From NCBI GenBank assembly GCA_913056235.1, contig CAJXMW010000001.1:1-64000 (forward strand): 64,000 nucleotides of DNA, given 5' to 3'. The notes beneath the pieces are model-generated. The model did not search any database and had not been told where the DNA came from. It saw nothing but the letters and a program-made list of their open reading frames with translations. The position numbers were made by a program, and so were the translations under genes. Shown in pieces: positions 17,513-25,048 of the stretch. Every line of letters starts with the position of its first letter. Positions within the stretch are counted from its first letter, which is position 1. Source of the stretch: an uncultured Fodinibius sp. GTDB lineage: Bacteria > Bacteroidota > Rhodothermia > Balneolales > Balneolaceae.

Positions 17513-18778
17513 ATGGAAGAACAAGAAGATAGAATTGTCGTTGGTCTGGATATCGGCACAACCAAAGTATGCGCTATCGTAGCCTCTATCGACCCGCAGG
17601 ATCGGATTCACATCCTCGGGGTCGGAAAAGCGCCCAGCGATGGCCTTAACCGTGGCGTAGTCGTAAATATCGACAAAACGGTAAACGCCATTCAAACAGC
17701 AGTAGAGCAGGCTCAGTTGGCTTCCGGCATCGAGGTAAACTCGGTGAATGTCGGGATTGCCGGCGACCACATCCGCAGTATGCGTAGTAAGGGCGTCATT
17801 ACTATCAACAACCGCGACAATGAGATTACGGTGGATGATGTAGAGCGACTGCTTGAAGACTGCCAGCGAATCATGCTGCCGACCGACCAGCAGATTATCC
17901 ACGTAATTCCGCAGGAGTTTGTCGTTGACGGACAGGATGGCATCAGCGATCCCGTGGGCATGAGCGGCATGCGGATGGAAGCCGAAGTTCACATCATTAC
18001 GGGACTCGTCTCGGCCGCCAAAAACATTTACCGCTGCGTAGAGCGCGCCGGTTATCAAGTGGCTGATATCATCCTGGAACCGCTAGCGTCCTCGTACTCG
18101 GTACTCGACGAAGAAGAAAAAGAGGCCGGTGTTGTGCTTGTTGATATTGGCGGAGGCACGACTGACGTCGCTATTTTCCAAGACAATACGATCCGTCACA
18201 CGGCTGTCATTGCCATTGCCGGCAAAAAAGTGACTGATGACATCCGCGTAGGCCTGAGCGTACTCGATGATCAGGCCGAAAAACTCAAGCGCGAGCATGG
18301 CGAAGCCTATGTTGATATGATCCAAGAAGACGAAGCCATCACGGTACCCGGCATTGCAGGACGGCCGCCTAAAGAAATTACCAAGAGCATTCTGGGCAAA
18401 ATTATCCAAGCGCGTATGGAAGAGATCCTAGAGATTGTAGCCATTGAAGTAAAACGAAGCGGTTATGCTGATAATCTGAGCGCAGGCGTTGTGCTCAGTG
18501 GGGGAGGCTCGCTGATTAATAATGTCTGTCCCCTGGCCAATGAAATTCTCGGCATGGATGCCAAAATTGGCAAACCCATTGGGCTCAGCGGCGGACTCAT
18601 TGAAGAAGTAAACAATCCCATTTATGCGACTGGCGTGGGACTTGTAATGCACGCCATCAAAACGGGCTCTGGCCCAACAAACCAAGCCATTGTTCCCTCA
18701 TCCACTAAAGGATCGAGTGTGGAGAAAGTAATGAATAACATTGCGGAACGTATGAAAAGCTGGTTCAAAGAACTTTAA
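17513..18778 (+). CDS. ftsA: Cell division protein FtsA
   Basis: Actin-like protein that tethers FtsZ to the membrane. The N-terminal phosphate loop [15 protein letters not shown] opens the fold. The 1C-type insertion follows with [13 protein letters not shown], then [15 protein letters not shown] (phosphate 2) and [12 protein letters not shown] (adenosine motif). The C-terminus ends in an amphipathic helix ([19 protein letters not shown]), the membrane-targeting sequence. An upstream GTG at 17501 would add four residues; ATG 17513 is preferred. It precedes ftsZ by 112 bases. Confidence 0.96.
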   Translation: MEEQEDRIVVGLDIGTTKVCAIVASIDPQDRIHILGVGKAPSDGLNRGVVVNIDKTVNAIQTAVEQAQLASGIEVNSVNVGIAGDHIRSMRSKGVITINNRDNEITVDDVERLLEDCQRIMLPTDQQIIHVIPQEFVVDGQDGISDPVGMSGMRMEAEVHIITGLVSAAKNIYRCVERAGYQVADIILEPLASSYSVLDEEEKEAGVVLVDIGGGTTDVAIFQDNTIRHTAVIAIAGKKVTDDIRVGLSVLDDQAEKLKREHGEAYVDMIQEDEAITVPGIAGRPPKEITKSILGKIIQARMEEILEIVAIEVKRSGYADNLSAGVVLSGGGSLINNVCPLANEILGMDAKIGKPIGLSGGLIEEVNNPIYATGVGLVMHAIKTGSGPTNQAIVPSSTKGSSVEKVMNNIAERMKSWFKEL

Positions 18779-18791
18779 ATACACTTTTACT

Positions 18792-18824
18792 AGCCCTGAA
18801 AGGGTTTTAAACCCTTCCAGGGTT
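18792..18824. repeat. Palindrome between ftsA and ftsZ
   Basis: Arms 18792-18807 and 18809-18824 pair almost completely (AGCCCTGAAAGGGTTT against AAACCCTTCCAGGGTT, two non-Watson-Crick positions). There is no T-run after it, so it is more likely a dispersed repeat or mRNA stem than a terminator. Confidence 0.65.
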
Positions 18825-18890
18825 GATACGAACTTACATAGCAATCAAATAGCAAAAACAGTACACAGCAATCAAAAAAGGAGTAACATT

Positions 18891-20240
18891 ATGTCTTCTA
18901 ACCTAAATTCTCGTTTTAGTTTTGACATCGACGGTCAAGACAATGCGAAAATAAAAGTAATTGGAGTTGGAGGCGGCGGGGGAAATGCCGTTAACAACAT
19001 GATTCACAAAGGGCTAACCAGTGTAGAGTATATCGCTCTTAACACTGATGCACAGGCCCTGAAAAACAGTCAAGCCGATATCACCATACAGGTGGGAGCC
19101 AATCTTACCAATGGACTCGGAGCCGGCGCTCGTCCCGAAATCGGGCGCGAAGCCGTTGAAGAAAATCGACATGAAATTGAAGAAGCCATCGAAGGCGCCG
19201 ACATGGTATTTGTCACGGCCGGCATGGGCGGCGGTACCGGCACGGGAGGAGCTCCCGTGGTCTCCGGCATCGCCAAGCGCAAAGGCATTTTAACGGTCGG
19301 CATCGTGACTACCCCCTTCGACTGCGAAGGTCCCAAGCGGATGAAATATGCCCTCGAAGGCATCACAGAACTCAAGAAAAACAGTGATACCGTGATTGTG
19401 ATCCCCAACGAGCGATTGATGGATATCGCCGATGAGGATACGACCCTGCTCGAAGCCTTTGACCAGGCAAACCAGGTGCTCTACAATGCCACCCGCGGCA
19501 TTTCGGATCTCATTCTGATGCCGGGACTCATCAACCTTGACTTTGCCGACGTGCGTACGACTATGCTCGATGGAGGCGCAGCCATCATGGGTGCTGCCAA
19601 TGCTACTGGCGAAGATCGTGCTGAAATTGCGGCCCGCGAAGCCATCAACTCCCCGCTGCTCGACGGCGTCAGCATTCACGGAGCGCGCAACGTTCTGGTC
19701 AACATTTCGTCGGGTGCAAACCTTGGCATGAAAGAGACCAACACTGCTACCAGTATCATTCAGCAGGAAGCTGGTGAAGATGCCGAAATTATTCTCGGTA
19801 CGGTTCTGGATGAAAGCTTTGATGATGAGCTGCGTGTCACGGTCATTGCCACTGGTTTTGACCTTGCCGACAGCAAGAGTGAAGCCCGCGTAGCACCGAA
19901 CTCTCAGGGCAATAAGAAACAGCAAAAGAGCAACAAAAAATCGGATGATCTGGATATGCCCAAGGCCAGCGACGTGACGGGCCACAGCCGGTACTCCTCA
20001 ACAAACGAACCGTTTTACAAAGGGGAGAAAAATCTCAAACAGATGGATCAGCCGGCCTTCCACCGTAGAGGACTCAAAAATGTCCGCTCGCTAAATAAAG
20101 ACGAGGAAGAAGAACAGAATCCAGATAATGAAATGCAGGATGAGCAGGAAAAGAGCAATGAACTGCTCAATAACCGTCGCGAACGTATTGACAAGACGGA
20201 TTCTGATCAGCCGGCATTTCTCCGTAAGATCATGGACTGA
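18891..20240 (+). CDS. ftsZ: Cell division protein FtsZ
   Basis: Tubulin-like GTPase forming the Z ring, 449 residues. The nucleotide-binding domain starts with [15 protein letters not shown]; the tubulin signature [10 protein letters not shown] is at about 113-122. The T7 loop is [10 protein letters not shown] long acidic, Gln/Lys-rich linker (about 335-435) leads to the C-terminal peptide [11 protein letters not shown], the contact for FtsA. A similar DQPAFHRRG stretch inside the linker resembles it. A strong SD (AAAGGAG) precedes the ATG. It is the last gene of the cluster and is followed by a rho-independent terminator. Confidence 0.98.
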   Translation: MSSNLNSRFSFDIDGQDNAKIKVIGVGGGGGNAVNNMIHKGLTSVEYIALNTDAQALKNSQADITIQVGANLTNGLGAGARPEIGREAVEENRHEIEEAIEGADMVFVTAGMGGGTGTGGAPVVSGIAKRKGILTVGIVTTPFDCEGPKRMKYALEGITELKKNSDTVIVIPNERLMDIADEDTTLLEAFDQANQVLYNATRGISDLILMPGLINLDFADVRTTMLDGGAAIMGAANATGEDRAEIAAREAINSPLLDGVSIHGARNVLVNISSGANLGMKETNTATSIIQQEAGEDAEIILGTVLDESFDDELRVTVIATGFDLADSKSEARVAPNSQGNKKQQKSNKKSDDLDMPKASDVTGHSRYSSTNEPFYKGEKNLKQMDQPAFHRRGLKNVRSLNKDEEEEQNPDNEMQDEQEKSNELLNNRRERIDKTDSDQPAFLRKIMD

Positions 20241-20304
20241 GACAGAGTGATGTTCATCCTTAAACGATTGCTATGTACAAATCGAATGGCTGACTAACGT
20301 CAGC

Positions 20305-20385
20305 TCCATTCGTCCCGACCGCTGTTCGGGTTTTGATTGCTATAAACAAAAGGAGTCCCTTTTCCGGGGACTCCTTTTTTGTTTT
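20305..20385 (+). repeat. Direct repeat copy 1 (terminator cassette behind ftsZ)
   Basis: About 80 bases starting CCATTCGTCCCGACCGCTG and ending in the terminator stem and T-run. It is repeated in the same orientation at 24440-24517 with only a few differences. The first part also forms a small CCCGA/TCGGG hairpin. Confidence 0.9.
20347..20380 (+). terminator. Rho-independent terminator of the dcw operon
   Basis: AAAAGGAGTCCC pairs with GGGACTCCTTTT around a short loop, followed by a T-run. A 12-bp stem placed about 110 bases after the ftsZ stop. Confidence 0.9.
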
Positions 20386-20721
20386 TGCCGGATAAGCTTG
20401 TCTCAAAGCACTTTTGAAAAGCGCTGAAAACAAAAAGTCTGTTGCATTTTTTGTAAATGTCGGAATTGGATATCCAATTATCCGTTCGGCTTCCAGCCTA
20501 AAGCTCAGAGGTACTTCAAAAACAGCTGGACTTGAAAATGGGCCTATCTTCCACTCGTTTGAAGTTTAATTTGTAACAAAGGGGTTTGGCTTAACTCTTG
20601 AAATATCAAGGGGATAAAAAATCTCTGTAGAGAGCAGAGGCCCTACCTACACTTAAATATTAGTTCTATAAATAACAGAACCATTCTTTTTGTTTGTTTA
20701 AGTACTATTATCCTAGTTGGG

Positions 20722-21528
20722 ATGATAGGTTGTGAAAAAACTAACAGAAACAGTACGCACGATAGCATAACGGGGGCAACGAATACAACCCAGCAAGCTG
20801 GCACAGCGAAGTTGAAGACAATGTCAACAGCTTCTAGTGAGTCTCCATCATCTACTTTCTCAATGGAAATCACTCCTTCCGGTTCAAATCTAGATACAAA
20901 AGCTAAAAGCCCGGCAGGTGTGGACCATATTGTAATAAATGGGCAAACTACGGACCGTCTTAATGTAACGGGAAACTTGCAAATAACAATGGGATCGGCA
21001 AGTTCAACTTCGGATCCTGAAAGAGTTAATCCTATATATAGGACCTATCAGAACATACCTGGAAGTATATCCTATAATGGGAATTCGGCTCTTAATTACT
21101 CCATAGATGGTACGTCTCATTCGGCTACTTTGAACTCAGATCAGATTACTATACTCGATGATCTGCAGCAAAAGTTAGATGAAGCCCCAACTTCAGGAGG
21201 CATAGATCCACCTGATCCTTGTTCACAAAAGGGTGGTATTTCAACCCAAGTATGTCCTGAAGGAACCAGTACATCGGGTTTATCTAACGAAAACTCTCTG
21301 GAAACCATGACTGATCAGGAGATAAAACAATGGCTTGAAGCAAAAGGTTACGAAGTAAAAAGTTTAGGTAATCGAGAGTTTCAATTGACAAGAACATATG
21401 ATGAGGGGAAATTTGCTAAGAATATGAGTATTACCAGTGTTTTTGACGCCGATACTGGTGAAATGAACCACGAATACTCAGTTACAAAGGATGAAAATAC
21501 CAATTCTCAGGAATTACCTGTCCAATAA
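20722..21528 (+). CDS. Hypothetical lipoprotein with no obvious start codon
   Basis: Unrecognised. From ATG 20722 the protein begins MIGCEK. Reading the same frame upstream to about 20668 gives a hydrophobic leader (INNRTILFVCLSTIILVG) before the lipobox MIGC, so the mature Cys is coded at 20731-20733. The frame is open back to a TGA at 20599 but contains no ATG, GTG or TTG before 20722. A rare ATA/ATT start or a lost start codon is implied. The mature part is Ser/Thr/Asn-rich to about residue 165, has a short Cys-bearing stretch (DPCSQKGGISTQVCPEG), and ends with a domain containing EIKQWLEAKGYEVKSLGN. It lies inside the block flanked by terminator repeats, next to a pseudogene. Confidence 0.55.
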   Translation: MIGCEKTNRNSTHDSITGATNTTQQAGTAKLKTMSTASSESPSSTFSMEITPSGSNLDTKAKSPAGVDHIVINGQTTDRLNVTGNLQITMGSASSTSDPERVNPIYRTYQNIPGSISYNGNSALNYSIDGTSHSATLNSDQITILDDLQQKLDEAPTSGGIDPPDPCSQKGGISTQVCPEGTSTSGLSNENSLETMTDQEIKQWLEAKGYEVKSLGNREFQLTRTYDEGKFAKNMSITSVFDADTGEMNHEYSVTKDENTNSQELPVQ

Positions 21529-21588
21529 ATACTAGGGAATCCAACATCTCAGGGTTATAAAATAAATCTTTAAAATGGAGAGTTTATT

Positions 21589-23098
21589 ATGAAACGATTA
21601 GTTTTTTAATGCTTTGTTTAATTTTTGCTATAAATGGTTACGGACAGTCCGATCAGGTTTCATTTATACATGGGCTGAATGACAATGCCAGTGTTTGGAA
21701 TACGATGGCCAGCCAGCTCTCAGGTGATTTTGATTTTGTCAGAGATGATGTAAACTATAATTCCGAAGCTGCTATTAATAATTCGGCATCTACTGTCAAC
21801 ATCCCTTCTGGGACGGTATCACTAGGGCATAGTTTGGGCGGACTAATAGCCCGCGAATACTTGAGGCAAAACAGTACCGGAAACATGAAGGCCCTTATTA
21901 CCGTTGGAACGCCCCATCAGGGAGCTCCGGTAGCGGCTACGGTACAGAATGGCAAGGTTGCTGAGGTTGTATCGGACTGGATTGCAGACTTAGCTGCTGG
22001 ACCCGCTATATCACTCGGTAGTCTTGGAGGAAGAAATTTTGCCAAAGCATTGTTAGGTAAAATGGATTCGAAGCAACTAGAGTAAACAACGCTTTGGAAG
22101 GGATGTTTGGTGATGTAGCTTCAGTTGATGACATGAAACCCAATAGCTCTTTTCTTTCTACCTTGAATAGCTCCCCTAACAGTACATTGCCTTCGGCTCG
22201 TTATGCTATTTTTGGAGCAGAAGATAATTATGAATATGTAAGAATAGCCGAATCTTTTAGAAATAAAAGCAATGGGGAAAACCCCAAGGAAAGTGGGGTG
22301 TTTGTTAATATCCATCATGGAATTACATCCTTTTATTTTGTTACTGCTGCATATTACTCTTACCTGTCTGCACAGTATCTATATAAATATTCTCAAACTG
22401 ATCCAAGTGATCCCATGCACTTTTCATATTATGATAGTGCAGTTTATTTTCTCAGTATCGCTCGTGAATGGGCTCGTGGATTTGCCTCATTAGCCTACCA
22501 TCAACAGAGAGATTGGGACCAACAAATCATTGGAGTAAGTTATTATAGTCAAGATGGGAAGATAGTTGCAAAAGATGCTAATGACGGGTTATTACCGGCT
22601 AAGACTCAAGCCCCGTCATTTTTTGGAACTCCCGGGGACCAAATTATTCGAGCTGATGGGGCCAATCACTTAGAGGAAACTACCCATCCAAGCGTAAAAA
22701 ACCGGTTGTCAGAGGTATTTCGAAATGCTGATGTACAAATTCCGGAAGCAGGAACTGGCAATGAATCATTGAGCGTATCAATTTCGGGTCCTCCTTATGC
22801 AAATGACGGACAAACGGTAAGTTTTAATGCAAGCGTTTCCAATGCTAGCAGTTCGGTTAATTACCAGTGGTATTATCGCCAGGAAACGTATTCAAGTTGG
22901 ATAGCTGACGGTAACAATTCAGCAACCTACCAGCACACATTTTCAAGCGCTCCCGGGGGTGAAACCGCCCACTCGGCCGTGAAGGTGGAGATAAGCAGCA
23001 ACGGTGAAACAGCTACCGGCGTGCATTCGGTTGATGTGTATGGCTGCCAGGGATCCGGCACGCTTTCCATTGGAACCGAGGCCATAATACCCTGTTAA
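21589..23098 (+). pseudogene. Secreted alpha/beta-hydrolase (lipase-like) with Ig-like tail, broken by two frameshifts
   Basis: Three reading frames join into one protein. ATG 21589 (after GGAG) starts MKRLVF and stops at TAA 21607. One extra T in the T-run would join it to LMLCLIFAINGYGQ, a complete signal peptide. The second frame, to 22085, holds FIHGLNDNASVW and the nucleophile elbow GHSLGG followed by TVGTPHQGAP, as in PGAP1/lipase-like hydrolases. It stops at 22083. The third frame continues from about 22073 (ATRVNNALEG) to 23098 and ends in an Ig/PKD-like beta domain (about SVSISGPPYANDGQTVSF onward). Both breaks look like single-base deletions. This could be true decay or sequence errors. 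Confidence 0.75.
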
Positions 23099-23117
23099 CT
23101 AAACTTGATATCAACTT

Positions 23118-23153
23118 GGAGATGTTGGCTTTGAAACCGGCATCTCCATTTTT
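23118..23153 (+). terminator. Probable rho-independent terminator
   Basis: An 11-bp stem with two G-U pairs (GGAGATGTTGG with CCGGCATCTCC) around an 8-base loop, then ATTTTTTATT. It sits 20 bases after the lipase-like pseudogene. Confidence 0.75.
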
Positions 23154-23186
23154 TATTCTTAATTTTAACCGTTTCAGTAAGATAGT

Positions 23187-24410
23187 ATGTTGAAAATAGT
23201 TATTTACATTCTCACGGTTAGTACCCTATTGGGCTCCTGTGAGCTATTCGGCGGGAGTGACGAGAATAAAGCTGGCGGCGAAGTGGTATGGACGGTCGAA
23301 AACCAGCAGGAGTCGTTAACGGTAAGCACCAAACCGGCCATTGACAAAAGTCATGTTTATTTTATTCAAGATGCGAAGCTGAAATCTTATACCTTACAAG
23401 AAGGGAACCACCGGTGGAGCGAGCAGATTTGCCAGCAAGGCCGAACCTGCGATTACAGCCGCACTATTGTACAGACCGAAGATCGGCTTTTTACTGATCA
23501 GGGGTTTAATATCCAAGCCCATAGTAAAACATCTGGTAACATTATCTGGGAAACCGACATCACCGACGATGCCAAGGAAGTATCAGGTATCGGTTCTCCC
23601 ATAATGAGTCAGGACGAGCAGTATTTGTATGCTGGCAGAAAGGGTTATGTGCTGCAGGTGCGTAAAAACGACGGAGAAGTTACTCAACGTTACCCGCTGG
23701 ACCGGCTGGTACCGGAAGGGGTGACGCAAGGTGCTACAGAACCTATTATTTCGCCGGAAGAGGATATATTATATGTACCGACGAGTTACTGGGATCCCGC
23801 AGGTTCATACCCCGAAGAATCCAGCGGGGGGAATGTGTTTGCTTTCAATTCATCGACAAAAAATATTTTATGGGAGCGGCAGATTACCGTAATGGTATCC
23901 AATCCGTATCCTGATGTACCAGGTGATTCATTGAAAACTAGTCCTAATATTTACGATGCTGAAGTACAAGGTGATCTACTTATTTTGTTGGCCGGTTCAG
24001 CTGTGATAGCGCTCGACAGATTTTCTGGAGAAAAAATTTGGGAAACAGTGTTTTCGGATGATGGATTTGATGTGGGACTAGCAACAAATAAGGATGGTGT
24101 TTATATAGCTTCAGCAGGTTGGCATGCTACAAACCTAGATCTGGCAACAGGTAAAATTCTCTGGCGAAGGGATATTAGATATAGCAATACTAGTATCCCC
24201 ACCGTACAAAACGGGCGAATGTACTTTAATAACTCAGGCGGCGGGGGCATTTGGGTCCTTGATACCCAAAGTGGATCGATAATCTATCACAAAAATACCC
24301 CCAACTATGACGATGATAGCCATGACGTTTACATCTCTTCGCTCGGTGTTGGCGAAGGTTATATGGTAAATGTCGGCAGTCAAGCTGTGTATTGTCTTAG
24401 AGTGCCGTGA
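23187..24410 (+). CDS. Lipoprotein with PQQ-like beta-propeller repeats (BamB-like)
   Basis: A 407-residue lipoprotein: signal helix MLKIVIYILTVSTL and lipobox LLGSC with Cys18. The mature chain carries at least six PQQ-like blade motifs ending in a Trp or aromatic: GEVVWTVE, GNHRWSEQ, GNIIWETDI, KNILWERQI, GEKIWETVF, GKILWRRDI. This predicts a seven- or eight-bladed propeller at the inner face of the outer membrane or at the surface. BamB is the best-known member of this fold, but the neighbours give no link to the Bam complex, so a specific function is not claimed. The gene is the last in the block before the second terminator cassette. Confidence 0.75.
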   Translation: MLKIVIYILTVSTLLGSCELFGGSDENKAGGEVVWTVENQQESLTVSTKPAIDKSHVYFIQDAKLKSYTLQEGNHRWSEQICQQGRTCDYSRTIVQTEDRLFTDQGFNIQAHSKTSGNIIWETDITDDAKEVSGIGSPIMSQDEQYLYAGRKGYVLQVRKNDGEVTQRYPLDRLVPEGVTQGATEPIISPEEDILYVPTSYWDPAGSYPEESSGGNVFAFNSSTKNILWERQITVMVSNPYPDVPGDSLKTSPNIYDAEVQGDLLILLAGSAVIALDRFSGEKIWETVFSDDGFDVGLATNKDGVYIASAGWHATNLDLATGKILWRRDIRYSNTSIPTVQNGRMYFNNSGGGGIWVLDTQSGSIIYHKNTPNYDDDSHDVYISSLGVGEGYMVNVGSQAVYCLRVP

Positions 24411-24439
24411 ATTTCACATCTGCTATATGTATCATTAGA

Positions 24440-24517
24440 TCCATTCGTCCCGACCGCTGTTCGGGTTTTGATTGCTACAAACGAAAGGAGTTCCCTTTTC
24501 CGGGGACTCCTTTTTGT
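24440..24517 (+). repeat. Direct repeat copy 2 (duplicated terminator cassette)
   Basis: Near-identical to 20305-20385, including the CCCGACCGCTGTTCGGG hairpin and the terminator. It has one extra T (GAGTTCCC) and two substitutions. It closes the 4-kb block begun by copy 1. Confidence 0.9.
24483..24516 (+). terminator. Rho-independent terminator in cassette copy 2
   Basis: GGAGTTCCC/GGGGACTCC stem followed by TTTTTG. It is placed about 75 bases after the propeller lipoprotein gene and is a diverged copy of the ftsZ terminator. Confidence 0.85.
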
Positions 24518-25048
24518 TATTTAAATATCATTATTGTGGCAACTTTTGGGGCATCGGAGAAACCTTTGTCCAAAAAATAAAAACAAAGATCTCTCCCAAT
24601 GGTCGAGATGACAACCGTTGCTCTAATATTAAACAGGAATCATTATTTCTATCGAAGCGAGAAATCTTTATTAAGACTTACGGCCCTGAAGACTAGCGTA
24701 GGCAGATCGAGATGAGCTTGGGTCTTAGTTTCCCATAATCCATTAAATGCAGACTTGTCGAAGAAACGATCTCTCCTACCGGTCAAGATCACAGAACAGC
24801 CAGACAATGAAAAATAAAATCATTCTAATCTGACTACAACGCCTAGCATTGTGGCTAGGAAACAAAGATTTCTCGCTTGTGCTCGAAATGACAATAAATG
24901 ATGATAGCGATGAACATATATATCAAAAAGGTCACAACACAGTTCAGTGTGATCAGATAAACAAATTACCGTGCGTAACAAACTGCTTTAGGAAAAGTAT
25001 CAAATTTTGTACTGTTCAGAATGATCAGTCCAATCCAATTCCTTTTTT

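Larger units (their letters stand above)
20241..20721. other. Intergenic region after ftsZ
   Basis: Holds the terminator cassette (20305-20385), then about 250 bases of plain sequence with no gene. The last 60 bases (from about 20659) are open in the frame of the next gene and encode its lipoprotein leader, though without an ATG, GTG or TTG. Confidence 0.6.
24411..25048. other. Intergenic region with decayed repeats
   Basis: Besides the terminator cassette it contains at least three degenerate copies of a short element with a CTCTC/TTCTC left part and TCGAGATGACA-like right part: near 24590-24613 (TGGTCGAGATGACAACC), 24768-24790 (ACCGGTCAAGATCACAG) and 24870-24894 (GTGCTCGAAATGACAAT). Short open frames here (such as 24849-25052) look like chance. 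No gene was seen. Confidence 0.55.

Noticed and set aside
18792-18824. Terminator between ftsA and ftsZ
   Set aside because: The palindrome has no T-run and lies within the operon before a strong SD; treated as a repeat.
22060-22100. Programmed -1 frameshift in the lipase-like gene
   Set aside because: No slippery heptamer or following stem was seen at the junction, and a second break exists at 21607, so decay or sequence error is more likely.
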